DNA of 64,000 nucleotides from Rhynchopus euleeides. Lineage: Eukaryota; Euglenozoa; Diplonemea; Diplonemida; Diplonemidae. Position 1 is the first letter of the stretch, and the number at the start of each line of letters is the position of its first letter. Where the stretch lies: positions 898,379 to 962,378 of the forward strand of contig OY723254.1 in the NCBI GenBank assembly GCA_963210315.1. The letters are read 5' to 3'. The notes under the pieces are model-generated. The model was given only the letters and a program-made list of their open reading frames with translations. It did no database searches and was not told the origin of the DNA. The translations under genes were made by a program, and so were the position numbers. Below, one piece after another: positions 55,001 through 64,000 of the stretch.

Positions 55001-57729
55001 CTGCCCAGGCGGCGTAAGGGGGCATGCGCTTTACTCGCCCGTCCGTCGTCGCCGCGGTCTATGAACGCTGGTGACACACAGACGCGCACGCCTAGTGCAG
55101 GTGAGGCGGTTTTGGTGGGGAAGGTGGCCCCATTTACAGCGATGGTGCCGACATATCGAGGGCGTGCGCCAGAGGAGGGGTCCACGCGATGCACGCCCAT
55201 GGCAATGGTCTTCTTTTCGTTTAGGCGCATTCCCGTTATTGCGCAGAACTCGCCCGTGATGTCCGCGCCACGTTGTGTCAGCGCCTCAGAGACACGCGAG
55301 ATGATAGTGGCGTCATCCGCGTACGATATGCTGAGGGCCCCCCCGCTCTCTTCCTGGATCGCTTTCACCAGGACGGAGAGCAGCGCGTTGATGAGGACGA
55401 CCGACAATGGGCAGCCCTGAAGAATTCCGTTCGTCACATCGAACTCCCCCCCCACTCCGAGTGGGGTCTTGAAGCGACGGCGGAGGCGCGAGTACATCGC
55501 TTCCAGCGGCCGGAGGATGCGCTCGTGCAGCCCCATTGCACGCGCCAGCTCCAGGACTAAGCGCTGGGGTACCCTGTCGAAACATTTCGAGAAGTCGAGC
55601 GCCAGGAGGTAGATCGAGGTGTCCTTGTCCAGGAGCGTTTCCTCAATCTGGGTCGTGAGGTCCATCAGCGCGTCGTCGGCGCGGTGGCCGGGGCGGAAGC
55701 CGTGTTGAGAGGGGTCAATCCAGCCCTCCTGCCATACGACAACATCCTGCAGACGGCGGCAGGCCCATATGCGGTACACCAGGCTCGTGACCGTGATGGG
55801 CCGAAGTCCGAGCGGGTCGCCAGCGTATTCGCCCTTGGGGATGAGCGTCACCAGTGCGGTTCTCAGCGCCTCGGGCCAAGAGCCGGTACGCTCGATGCTG
55901 TTGAAGAGGGCTGCAAACCCATCCATTAGCCCCACCGGCAGAAGTGCAACCTCTTCCAGTCTCCAGCCGTCGACGCCGCAGGTGCCCGACTTGGACTTCG
56001 CTAGCTTCATCTGTGCCAGCGCGATGAGGTCTGACCCCGTGATGTCGGATATAGTCATCGGAGTGTGGTGTACGTATTTCCCGAAGCGCTCCATGAACGG
56101 CGCAAATTCGGGTTCCCCAACGCGATCAGGGTACAGCCGCAGGATGCTGTCCCAGGCTCCTTGCAGGATGCTGTCCATCTCAGCGAGGTTGGCGGTGAAG
56201 GTCCCGTCCGGTCGCCGCACCGTGTCGGCAGTGCTGGGCGTCTCTCCCTTCAGCATCGCCACGACACTCTTCGCATCCTCACGGCAACGTCTCCGGAAGT
56301 CGTCGCGGAGCAGGCCTCGGCGCTGGTGCACCACCTCAGAGAGAATCCGTCGGCACTCCGCGCGCGTCCCGTGGAGGAGGCGTTGGAGCACCGCAAGGGG
56401 CGGGGTACCGTCGCGCCGGCCGCCAGCCGGCACATCCTGGTTGGTGGGCAGCTCACATACCAGTGTTCTGCACTTCTCCCAGCAGCGTGAAACATCGTAT
56501 GGCAGCAGGCCGTTGCCAAGACGCATGCGGGCGCCCACCAACTCCTCTAGGCGTCGGATGGCAGCGCGCAGTTTCAGCTCACGGCAGGACGCGGCTCCCA
56601 GCCCATCCGGTGCCCGTGATTCCCTCGCACACAGGCGGACCTTCCGTGGCTCGCGTACATCCCCACGGCCGATGTAGGCGCGGGAGGCACCAGCTGAAAG
56701 TCCCGCCAATTGCACGAGGTAGGTCTCGCACGCTTCGCAGAGCAGTTTCCAGGCATTGTCAAGGTCGCCCCGCCGCAGGGCTCCCTCGAACCCCGAGAGG
56801 GATGGAGTAGGAGGGGGCGCGGTGGTATCCCCGGGGGGGGCCCGAGGAACGCGGATTTGCTTGGGGACCCTGTATTTGAGGCACGTCTGGTCGAAGACCT
56901 GAACGTCGAGAGTCATCGTCACGCAGAGGTGGTTCGGCACTCCCACGTCCCGAACATCGCACGCCGTAAGGGCCTGCGCTGCGATCGGGTTCAGCAGCGC
57001 GTAGTCGATACGTGTCCCCTCGCATGTAGTGGAGGTGAAGGTTGAAGGGGGCGTGGTGCCGGTGGCCTGTGCGGCCAGTGCCGCAGCATCGGCCCAGTAG
57101 TTGTCCAGTGCATGTGCGAGGGTGGGCGACGCATCCCTGTCGGTGTTGAGGTCGCCCATCACCACTACCGGCACGTCGCCCAAGCATCTGCCGTAGTCTA
57201 GCAGCACCGCATGCAGGAGTCGCTCCCGTTCGGCGAAGGTTTTCCCAGACTTGCGCCGCTTCTGACCCGACGGGGCGTACACGCATAGGACGTGCAGGAA
57301 GGAGCTACCATCTCCGATTGCCACCTTTGCGTGTACAAAACGGCCATCGCTTGCAAAACGTTCCAGTGTCGTGGGGGTGGAGAGGCGCACGAGCGGGGCG
57401 GGCTTCCGCGCAAGGATGCCGACTCCGCCTTTGGTGCCTTTCACAAGGTTGCCTTTAACGCCGTCGCGGGGTGCACCCCAAGCCGTGGACCATATCCGCT
57501 CCTGGGAAAGGTGCGTCGATACCTCTTCCTGCATGTGCTTGGTCAGGGCAGTTTCTTGTAGACAGACGATGTCGGCAGGGATCAGCGTGATCTTCTCGAG
57601 GTGAGGAAGCAGCGCCGTCACATTCACGGAAGCCAGGGTGATAGCGGGGCCTGGGTTCGTCTCGATGTCCCCGTGCGTGGGGAGGCGCAGATACGCAGCA
57701 TCTGCGAGTCGCTTATCCCGGGTGGGAAG
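52096..57729 (-). CDS. Second LINE ORF2: 2A motif, APE endonuclease, reverse transcriptase
   Basis: The frame is open from just after the ORF1 TGA (57732-57730) to the stop at 52096, about 1877 residues. Some 22 codons in comes HGDIETNPGP, then ASVNVTALL with the first catalytic Asn. Counting from the GTG at 57627: LQET near 25, GDLN near 158, RIDYALLN near 206, NHLCV near 232. The reverse transcriptase has LDFSKCFD, GILQGCPLS and YADD (near 767). Later come a knuckle (CRNCDT...HLFWEC) and a Cys/His-rich domain with three CC-x3-GHH or related units, then a Pro-rich tail. The first ATG in the frame lies after LQET, so a start there would destroy the endonuclease. The frame is intact, so the copy may be competent apart from its cut ORF1. 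Confidence 0.9.
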   Translation of the reverse strand, partial: LPTRDKRLADAAYLRLPTHGDIETNPGPAITLASVNVTALLPHLEKITLIPADIVCLQETALTKHMQEEVSTHLSQERIWSTAWGAPRDGVKGNLVKGTKGGVGILARKPAPLVRLSTPTTLERFASDGRFVHAKVAIGDGSSFLHVLCVYAPSGQKRRKSGKTFAERERLLHAVLLDYGRCLGDVPVVVMGDLNTDRDASPTLAHALDNYWADAAALAAQATGTTPPSTFTSTTCEGTRIDYALLNPIAAQALTACDVRDVGVPNHLCVTMTLDVQVFDQTCLKYRVPKQIRVPRAPPGDTTAPPPTPSLSGFEGALRRGDLDNAWKLLCEACETYLVQLAGLSAGASRAYIGRGDVREPRKVRLCARESRAPDGLGAASCRELKLRAAIRRLEELVGARMRLGNGLLPYDVSRCWEKCRTLVCELPTNQDVPAGGRRDGTPPLAVLQRLLHGTRAECRRILSEVVHQRRGLLRDDFRRRCREDAKSVVAMLKGETPSTADTVRRPDGTFTANLAEMDSILQGAWDSILRLYPDRVGEPEFAPFMERFGKYVHHTPMTISDITGSDLIALAQMKLAKSKSGTCGVDGWRLEEVALLPVGLMDGFAALFNSIERTGSWPEALRTALVTLIPKGEYAGDPLGLRPITVTSLVYRIWACRRLQDVVVWQEGWIDPSQHGFRPGHRADDALMDLTTQIEETLLDKDTSIYLLALDFSKCFDRVPQRLVLELARAMGLHERILRPLEAMYSRLRRRFKTPLGVGGEFDVTNGILQGCPLSVVLINALLSVLVKAIQEESGGALSISYADDATIISRVSEALTQRGADITGEFCAITGMRLNEKKTIAMGVHRVDPSSGARPRYVGTIAVNGATFPTKTASPALGVRVCVSPAFIDRGDDGRASKAHAPLRRLGSSPATFEQRHGLIAGAVMPRAIFGGWYAPIDHRVLRDLETRASNCLYGDRHPSRSTAAALSIASKGHLLHLGIIVPYRMLLLLLDSCRRLPELIPRFNRIRAMYAQKTRIDVPLGPIGLALKKGLPPASLTCGDDVSLISAPGGSEPLLSLEVAARNHVLREALRHNIWRRLAISRPSFGGVEDGVDTVLTNDFWQSCGDPVLAAAMRCIIVGGVFLADRWGRNKLGAATDSAPDGPEAERSTAPTPPPVTAADHATAPADGDAAGDTDDDDDSSSSAPSEFDVLDDSGEVPLPLTATQPEPGSDRLCRNCDTGSPETVTHLFWECPAHNDVRARERYAGLCEERLSWPPCLANWGIIPKPLSGTVRAKGLHHLMSTIVARRDVLERERLGVSPTVCAWDAALARPAAPHQSDLASLPDNPPRWTHGECIMRALRAWLGRLTWTREGSVSFCELAIDFEVFSGLDVCPIATGAPAGTQPAPLNMRGRMMGQMLKYLVSQCEAVNLRAPLPGAFVSRVYCLRAVGVKEVWGGLEPRPRFACHGLTTRILIEQIPRAIHWASSKSWGLDLTPSYTEVPDRDTRSEQWDPTPVAPTRDPLDTVSPRSAPCGAERYAPRSEVLARNVCRAHSKPKCHDCDAAGHNRTLRMEDCCRAHHRQDDGLPVQFCSTHRLLRCGTCSSSNMCCKRGHHGCRDHDLPPCGVCASLPEMDDRRPTACCKKGHHAPPAPATPVEADAPTPPPHVPPTPPFPEATAPTVGDLPSTTPPRVPAPQPSPEATPCPATPEPATPPVILKRLAHTVCSPGSPHRHLMQPRRRLSPDGVRPSIPAVAQLKRTALEAHTGSTPALPAQRPRVDHVIPTADADADVGAADPDPPSPTTSPPDGVSVDAALPQRPRSGASSSSARARSPHAPTGFRAYLNPPSSRSASPGATDRVAPAPPPPPVSLPSPHQSSSSLKQGESTGPRARVVK

Positions 57730-57732
57730 TCA
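57670..57732 (-). promoter_or_regulatory. Candidate readthrough stop before the 2A region (second LINE)
   Basis: ORF1 ends AAG-TGA-CTT. The TGA is in frame with ORF2 and is followed by sense codons including LADAAYLRLPT up to the 2A motif. The ADAA segment and the TGA-CT context are shared with LINE copy A although the rest of the linker differs. Confidence 0.6.
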
Positions 57733-58188
57733 CTTGTGCAGGTTTGCACAGCTCGCGCATGCCACCTGATTGCATCCCTCGCAGCTTTTCAGCGTGTACT
57801 GCCTGCCCACGACCGCTTCGCACAGCTGGCAGCGGGTGTTCATTGTGGCCTTGTACCCGACGCCCCATTGGTGAATGTGGATGCTCACATTCCTCTTGCG
57901 GATCGGGGAGACGTAGTCCATCGCGTCGGACACCGCAGAGCTGATGCGCTCCCCCCAGCCCTTCGACGAAGGCTGCCCCAGCATCTCGTCGATGTCGTCC
58001 TCCTCTTCGGCCCCGTCGCCCCCGGAGACCACCCGACGCCGCTTGCCGTTGGCGTCCGCACGCGGGGCACCGTCCTCCCCGTCAGCTGAGAGCATGTCGG
58101 CGGAGCTCTCGTCGTCAACGTCGTCGCCCCCGCCGGCGGCAGGAGGAGGGGCCGCGGTCTCATCTGCGGCGGGTTCAGCCTGGGCCGC

Positions 58189-58190
<2 letters not shown>
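57730..58190 (-). CDS. Second LINE ORF1, 5'-truncated
   Basis: The frame is open from the (GA)n border to the TGA at 57730, about 153 residues; an internal ATG lies at 58095. The start is Ala/Pro- and Asp/Glu-rich (AAAQAEPAADE, GGDDVDDESS). A basic patch (GKRRRV) follows, and the C-terminus is a Cys-rich module, RCQLCEA then SCEGC-x4-CASC, like that of copy A ORF1 and probably zinc-binding. Upstream the frame runs into GAGAGA codons that belong to the target repeat, so the natural N-terminus is missing. Confidence 0.75.
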
Positions 58191-58226
<36 letters not shown>

Positions 58227-58337
58227 CTTGACACCGTGCCGCTGACGTGCTGCCCCCCTACAAGCTCCCATGCAAGCGCAGGCCAAATCAATCGTCACAT
58301 GAGAGGGTCCGCTTTCTCGTTGTAGTTTTGGCCTTCC

Positions 58338-58368
<31 letters not shown>

Positions 58369-58369
58369 A
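58191..58369. repeat. Two (CT)n tracts 5' of the second LINE
   Basis: CT runs at 58191-58223 and 58343-58369 are separated by about 120 bp of ordinary sequence. The first abuts the truncated ORF1 directly. Confidence 0.9.
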
Positions 58370-58911
58370 GCACAGCACCTTCAAAAAAATAAGCGAAGCT
58401 GCCTGAAGTAGAACCAACGGGCAGGGGAGGGGGTGGGTGGGTGGGTGGGTGGGGGCGCAAGTGATATGGCCGCCCCATCTGATGGCGCGTGTGGGGCCTG
58501 CACTCATCACCGCACCCTGCCACCCCCGCCCCCCTTTCCCTTTCCCCGTCTGCCTTTCGTCTCTGTATCGTGTTGCCACGGGGGGATGGGGGGGGGGGTA
58601 TGTTCCGCCGGGAGCTGCCCGGCCTTCTCCCCGCTCTTCTTGTTCTTGTCGTCTATCTATGGCATCTGTTTCTGTGTTTTATACAGTCAGGTCTGTGTTG
58701 CTTGCGATACCCCCTCACCACCCCCCCTCCTGCCTGGGTGGTGGCATGAACAACCCCCCCCCCATCTCCTTTTCCCCTTCGCACCCCCTAAAAAACTGAA
58801 AAATTAGCCCCCCCTTTCCCCCCCCCCCCTTTCCTCCCTGCCTGCTCGCCCTGCTCGCCAGATTTGTCCAATTAACGGGGCAGTGAGGCCTGCCGCCCCA
58901 CAGGGGCTGTG
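58370..58911. other. Gene-free stretch
   Basis: Contains GTGGGTGG repeats (58432-58453) and C/T-rich tracts. No gene. Confidence 0.5.
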
Positions 58912-58919
58912 GCTGCACT

Positions 58920-59572
58920 CAGGTGTATTTTTAATCCCCGGTCTTCCCAGCCAAAAACCCCCGATTCATCCCCGCTTTTTTCCAGCTAAAAATGCTACCC
59001 AATGTCCCTCCTCCCCAGTGTGGGGTCCTTGGTCTTGTACCAAATAGGTTCCTTCCACGATTCCACCCGCTCGCGCCATACTCGGGTGCTGGAGGAAAAC
59101 CCCAAAAAACGGCTTTCGGGACCGTTATTCCGACGAACCCCCTGATATGCCACAGCTGAAACAGCCCAAGGACTTGCTGCGGTTACTAGACGGGCAGACA
59201 CACGCTACACGGGGGCTCTGGGGGGCGGAGCCCCCCAGCCGCCGGAGGCCACGGTAGTGAACATCTGTTCAGTGTGGGCGTACAGATTCTGTGTGAGTTG
59301 GCTGCGTCCTCCTGAGGCTACTGGAGCTGTTGGATTCCCTGACCTGATGGGTACGAGATATCCGCCACAGGGGGGTCTGGGGGGCGGAGCCCCCCAGCCG
59401 CCGGAGGCCACGGTAGTGAACGTCTGGGCTCTTGGCTGGAAAAAACCCGGGATTTTGGCTGGAAAAAACCGGTTTTTTGCTGGAAAAAAAACCTGGTTTT
59501 GGCTGGAAAAAAACCGGAAAAAGGGCGGATGCCAAAAAGACTCATCCTCATCCCCCACTAGAAATACACCTG
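58920..59572. mobile_element. hAT-like non-autonomous transposon, copy 3
   Basis: The left end reads CAGGTGTATTTTTA; the right end, reverse-complemented, reads CAGGTGTATTTCTA. GCTGCACT flanks it on both sides (58912-58919 and 59573-59580), a perfect 8-bp duplication. Two core units with perfect hairpins lie near 59207-59272 and 59366-59429. A short minisatellite of about four GCTGGAAAAAA units (59434-59515) fills the right end. No protein. Confidence 0.88.
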
Positions 59573-59580
59573 GCTGCACT

Positions 59581-60961
59581 GCCCAAAAAAAAACCAGAAT
59601 TCAACTCACGGAGGGGCTGCCCTATGCGTAAGGTTTCGGTCCCCCACAACCCCCCCGCCAGCCATCACCAGGAAGTGAAGAGGAGGCCAATTATGTGCTT
59701 CCGTTTTTTTTTACTTTTGTTAGTTCGGCGTAGCCAACTTGGGGGAAACTTTTCTGTGCCTTTCCGCTGGGATCTTGGCGAAACCCTACTCACACCACTT
59801 TCATCAGGCCGGGTGAGTGGTGCGCACACAACAGAGTGAGGGTTCTGCGTCCCAACAAAATTGTTGTCTCGTTTTATTGCTGTCACTTCACGATCCAGCG
59901 GGGGGGGGGGGGGGCACAGATAGTTTCCTGCTTTATTTCCCCCCCTCCCCCCCGCCTTTGCGCTGTGTTTGCAGTTGTGTATCCTTCCACTTTACACCAT
60001 TCGCTGATATGCTAAACTGGCGCCTAATGTGATTTGCTGTGCCAAAACAAAACAGTCCACCCTTTTCACCTCCGGCACGCCTAGGGTGATGCACGATGCT
60101 GAACCATGATGGCCTGCAGACCTGTGTGGTTTGGCCGCCGCTTTCATGCCTTCTGGAGCCCCTTGTGTGGTTGGGATGTGTGATGGGTGTGTCAGATCTG
60201 CTATTTCCCTCGGGTAGCCAAAGGGCGGGCCTGTCGTCATTCGAAGCAGCCCCGTCCTTCCAAGTCTGCTTCCTAGGCCAGTCATGAAAATAAATCAACA
60301 GCAGAATCTGGGGAAGATTTACCACGTTCCGACCAAGAACGTGATGTGCATCAACTCGGTTGTGTTGATTCCGTTCTGTTCCGTATCCTCAGCATCTGTG
60401 CCTCTGCATGACTAGCGTTGGCGCACTGTTGTCGCCCCGATTTTTGCCTTTGTACTTCTTTTGAGGTTCTGCTGAACAGTGTCGAGAGTGCCCAAAGCCG
60501 GCCAACTGGTCTGTCCCAGATCAGACGTGTGCAGGAGAGGTGGCAGCTGACCAGCGAACCACCCCACCCCCCGAACAAACCGAAGGAAACAATACGAAGT
60601 CAAAAAAGCAAACGATGTACCAAGTGGTGAAAAGCCTGACATGGCTGTTGACCATCTTTCCTCTTCATTCCTAGCCCACACGCACATCCCATCCCCCCCC
60701 ACCTCCCCTTTCTCTTTCCACTCTTTTCCGCTTGCGCCAGTTTGGGCTTGCGGCTCACGTTTCATAGCAACAAATGTTGTGTTATACGAGAAGGTGCATC
60801 GGCAGCTGCCCCGCATCGCCCTGCGGTCCACAGAGACAATGGCGGTAGACATTGGCGCTGGGTCTCTCTTGATCTGTGAACGAAATACACATCCGGTCTG
60901 GGCGCATTGCCTAACAGGTTTACCCGCAAATGAGAAGGAATTCTGTTTATTTTGTAAACCG
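59581..60961. other. Gene-free stretch
   Basis: No convincing gene on either strand; a G run at 59898-59913. Frames at 60412-60852 (minus) and 60641-61000 (plus) overlap each other and show no motif. Confidence 0.45.
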
Positions 60962-61266
60962 GTTACAGGGGGGGGGCGAATAGAATTACTAAGTAATACT
61001 ATTCAAAATGGCATGTTTGAAAAATTCCCAAATTTTGGGTTGGGCGCATTCCCCAGTAAGTGGTATTCCACTCCACCGAAATCGAAAAAAAAGTTGATCG
61101 TGAACTGCGCTGGTTCAGGCCAGTTCACGATCAACTTTTTTTTTGATTTCGGTGGAGTGGAATACCACGTACTGGGGAATGCGCCCAACCCAAAATTTGG
61201 GAATTTTTCAAACATGTCATTTTGAATAGTATTACTTAGTAATTCTATTCGCCCCCCCCCTGTAAC
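60962..61266. mobile_element. 305-bp near-perfect palindrome (foldback MITE)
   Basis: The two arms of about 140 bp differ at only a few positions (for example GGCATG against GACATG) and meet at a short loop near 61114. The ends read CAGGGGGGGGGCGAATAG inverted. They are bordered by GTTA and TAAC, so a TA target duplication is possible but cannot be told apart from an extended inverted repeat. There is no coding sequence beyond fortuitous frames. Confidence 0.8.
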
Positions 61267-62754
61267 AAAAAGGCGACGCCAAAACATGCCAGCATGAAAC
61301 CTAACGAAAGAAACGGGCGGGGCTGGGAAGGGGTGCCCCAGCACACCCACTCCCTCACCCCCGACCCACCCCCCTCCCTATAGCGGCATCGGGCCCTGTA
61401 TCAAGGGACCCCCTGCAGCCCAAGCGATGCGGGCTGGTTCAATCACATTTGAGGGGCCTTCGCTCAGACGTGCAGGAAAATGTGTCGCCTACTAAGATTG
61501 AGTGCTACACGGCACAGTTCGACAGGGTGTGTCCCCCTTGTGGTGTATTTAGTCTGCTGTGCCGAAAACCAGAAGCGGTTGGTGCGCGTGTTAGTGCGGT
61601 GAAGTGAATGTCTTTAGAGCTACATCGACATCAATGGGGGATGGAAACGGGTTTTCAGCTGCAGCTTCATGGCTGCTGTTGTCTTGTCAGCACCGTTTGG
61701 CGAGAGCATTCCGTTGATCATTCAGCAACCGCAGAGGAGGCGTGCCGGCATGCAGCAGTGATGGCATTTGATTGGCTTCCAGCCCCCCTCCCCTCCCTCC
61801 CCAACCAGCCCCTGCCCTGCCTTGTTGTCATCCTGCGATCTCACATAAATCAAATGGGCACTTCGGTGGCGGCGACCGTCACCCTGTACGTTGAGGGGCC
61901 TCCGGGTGGGGCCTCCTGGGGGTCCAGGGGCGATGGCCCTGTGGACATCCCCCCCCGTGTTAGCGGGCCCAGCTCGCTTGTCAATTACTGTCCCATGACG
62001 ACAACTGGCCTGAGCCCTCCCATCTCTTGGACTGCATGCCCCGTGGTATTGCACTGTGGGATCGAGGTTGCGCATCGCTTGCCAGAAGAAGTACCCGCAC
62101 TCCTTGTCGACCCAGCGCTCCTTCAGCTCAGCGCAGATGATTCAGTGGAGTGGGTCAGCTGGGCCCGCTCAAACCCCTCACGCGATGGCGCAGTGCATGA
62201 AGGCTGGCATGTGGTGGACTGTTGCGGGATGCTCACCTGGTACATCTTGAAGCTCTGCTGAGATACGGAGCGCGCCTGTCAGGCAGAGCACTCTACAATG
62301 CTCTGTTGCCTCGTCAACACCTGATCGCTATCCCCGGGGACACACACCCAACCCACACAGAGGCAACCACCCTTCACCCTTGACCTTCCGTTTGTTTTAC
62401 GCCTTTCGTTCGTTCTTCCGACAGCACACACCAACGCCCACCCACCACCTCTTCACAGGTGGCGGTTTTTGGGGAAGGGCGGGGGTGTGGGTGGCGGGGT
62501 ACAGGGGAGGAGGGGGGGGGGGGTAATTCTTTTTGCGCGCGCACAAAAAACTGGATCCATATACACACACCCTTTCAACTAACATCGCCCGGCCATCCCC
62601 CCACCCCCTATTTCCCCGCTCACACCCTTTCCCGACTTGCCCTGTGTGCCAGGCGCCTATAACAGCCACCTTGTTTTCCCTTTTCTCCCACCCCCCCCCC
62701 CCCCCACCCTCCCCTATACACTTAACATTTGCTTCTGGGTGGCCCTGAGGTCAC
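61267..62754. other. Spacer before the kinase gene; possible small minus-strand exon
   Basis: Mostly without signal. On the minus strand an ATG at 62245 (ATG-TAC-CAG|GTGAGC) could be joined over a 110-nt intron to 62126 and read LKERWVDKECGYFFWQAMR. This is too short to name. G/C homopolymers occur at 62511-62523 and 62691-62705. Confidence 0.35.
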
Positions 62755-64000
62755 ATGGACGACTGTGGCGTGTCCCTGGTCCCAGCAACATGGACACGGT
62801 ACTCCAAACTGCAGACGATTGGGGCTGGCAGCTACGGGCAGGTATATCTAGGTGAGGGCAACGTCGATGCAGGCGGGACGCCAGGCATATACGTTGTCAA
62901 ACGGGTGCAGGTCGCAGATCTTCCGGACGACGAGATGCGGGGGGCGATTAACGAAGTGCAGGTGCTCAGCCTTCTGGATCACTGCAACGTCGTTGGGTAT
63001 ATCGACCATTTTGTTGACTCCGATGGGTTTCTTAACATTGTGATGGAGCACTGCAGCCAAGGGGATCTCTCGAAACAGATCGACAAACGCAAACAGCTCG
63101 GGTCGCATTTCAAACAGAGCGAACTCGCCTTCTGGGCCTTCCAGCTGGCACAGGGGATGAAGTATATACACAGCATCGGAATCATACACAGAGACCTGAA
63201 GCCGGCTAACATATTCCTCACCAGCGACAACACCTTGCGGATTGCGGATTTTGGGATCAGCAAGCTCGTCTCCGCATCGAGCGTCGCGCAGACGGTCATC
63301 GGGACTCCGTTTTACATCGCCCCGGAGATCTGCGAGAACCAGGGGTACACCAACAAGGCGGATGTGTGGAGTGCAGGTTGTGTTCTCTATGAGCTGGCCT
63401 CCTTGGAGAAGCCCTTCAACGGCAGCAACATTCTCGCCGTCGTGAAGAAGGTGACGGACGGGAAATACCAGCCGCTCCACAAAAGGTACGCAAAGCTCAG
63501 CGCGATGGTGGCCCGGATGCTCGTCGTCGACAGCGAGAAGCGTGCCTCCATCACAGAGCTCATAGACGAATTCTTCACAGGGCGGGCACCCTCGCTGCCA
63601 GCGCCTTCCGTTGAAGGTCTTTCCCCAAAGGATATCCAGGCGACCTACGCACAGTGGGCAACGGATTTAAACCGGAAGGAGAATCGTGAGACCTCTCCAA
63701 AGCATGACGCGTCGCCAAGGCGGCGCAGTGCCGCTGGTGGCAGTTCCAAGAAGAAGGACACAGCGGGCTCGGGGGCCCATCCGGAGAGCGCCGGGGGGAA
63801 CAGCCGTGGCAAGCAGCGTGACAGGCAGATGCCTGACCTAGAGATACACCTCCTCCCCTCGCAGCGCTGCCTGCTGGTGGATGACAGCATCAACTCCACG
63901 CCGTCGGGGAATGAAAAGCGGGGCAAAGGGGCAGCCCCTGGGGCGCAGCAGGCAAGCTGCTCGCCGGCGTCTTCCACATCCAATGGGAAAATCGTGTTCC
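62755..64000 (+). CDS. NEK-like Ser/Thr protein kinase, 5' part
   Basis: ATG at 62755, open to the window end, at least 415 residues, so the 3' end is missing. The catalytic domain occupies about residues 14-275: glycine loop GAGSYGQVYL (23-32), Lys49 in VVKRV, Glu67 in INEVQVL, HRDLKPANIF (145-154), DFGISK (165-170), GTPFYIAPEI (183-192) and DVWSAGCVLYEL (203-214). The sequence of the activation segment and the short insert-free fold fit the NEK (NIMA-related) family, which acts in cell-cycle and cilium control in protists. The tail after 280 is Lys/Ser/Gly-rich and probably disordered, as in many NEKs. All catalytic residues are present. No intron is seen in this part. The family call is by motif and overall look. 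Confidence 0.88.
   Translation, partial: MDDCGVSLVPATWTRYSKLQTIGAGSYGQVYLGEGNVDAGGTPGIYVVKRVQVADLPDDEMRGAINEVQVLSLLDHCNVVGYIDHFVDSDGFLNIVMEHCSQGDLSKQIDKRKQLGSHFKQSELAFWAFQLAQGMKYIHSIGIIHRDLKPANIFLTSDNTLRIADFGISKLVSASSVAQTVIGTPFYIAPEICENQGYTNKADVWSAGCVLYELASLEKPFNGSNILAVVKKVTDGKYQPLHKRYAKLSAMVARMLVVDSEKRASITELIDEFFTGRAPSLPAPSVEGLSPKDIQATYAQWATDLNRKENRETSPKHDASPRRRSAAGGSSKKKDTAGSGAHPESAGGNSRGKQRDRQMPDLEIHLLPSQRCLLVDDSINSTPSGNEKRGKGAAPGAQQASCSPASSTSNGKIVF

Noticed and set aside
59220..59245. GGGGGGC-GGA-GCCCCCC hairpin as a bacterial-type terminator
   Set aside because: No T run follows, it repeats inside transposons, and the genome is eukaryotic.
61608..62261. 217-residue plus-strand frame
   Set aside because: No motif and weak composition; the opposite strand shows a slightly better exon-like signal.

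Overview
This window is nuclear DNA from a microbial eukaryote (a protist). The evidence is spliceosomal introns with GT-AG borders (all four resolved introns begin GTATG), two long non-LTR retrotransposons, a NEK-type kinase, a TM9SF membrane protein, a CCCH zinc-finger protein and a PPR-like organelle protein. The DNA is GC-rich, with many poly-G tracts, microsatellites, foldback elements and one 200-base assembly gap. Most host genes are single-exon or intron-poor and six in a row lie on the minus strand (23.6-41.4 kb). That pattern resembles the directional gene clusters of euglenozoans or dinoflagellates, but the lineage cannot be fixed from this sequence.

Layout. 0-3.4 kb: gene-free, with a GC-rich foldback element and a hAT-like non-autonomous transposon. 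3.46-15.69 kb: a large palindrome centred near 12,207. Its left arm holds an almost complete APE-type LINE (minus strand); its right arm is a near-identical copy that has lost about 5 kb, so only the 3' part of the LINE remains (plus strand). 15.7-23.6 kb: gene-poor, with a foldback element and diverged inverted repeats. 23.6-41.4 kb: the gene cluster, in order CCCH zinc finger, coiled-coil protein, PPR-like protein, two DUF4246-type predicted 2-oxoglutarate/Fe(II) oxygenases that are mosaic duplicates, and a four-exon TM9SF protein ending in a KxD COPI signal. 43.5-44.2 kb: a second hAT-like element. 44.68-47.06 kb: a 1167-bp higher-order tandem array of structured units. 49.5 kb: gap, followed by another copy of the hAT-borne core. 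50.7 kb: a small gene. 51.8-58.2 kb: a second LINE of the same clade, embedded in (GA)n. 58.9-59.6 kb: a third hAT-like element. 60.96-61.27 kb: a 305-bp near-perfect palindrome. 62.75 kb to the end: the 5' part of a NEK-like kinase gene.

Main result. Both LINEs share an unusual expression layout. ORF1 ends at a UGA followed by CU. That stop lies in the same frame as ORF2, and 15-22 codons later the frame encodes a 2A-like ribosome-skipping motif (GDIETNPGP) just before the endonuclease. No usable ATG lies between them, so ORF2 appears to need stop-codon readthrough, or another non-AUG mechanism, followed by 2A separation. The second result is a family of hAT-like elements that share a strongly conserved hairpin core but carry different terminal inverted repeats, each copy having matching ends and 8-9-bp target duplications.
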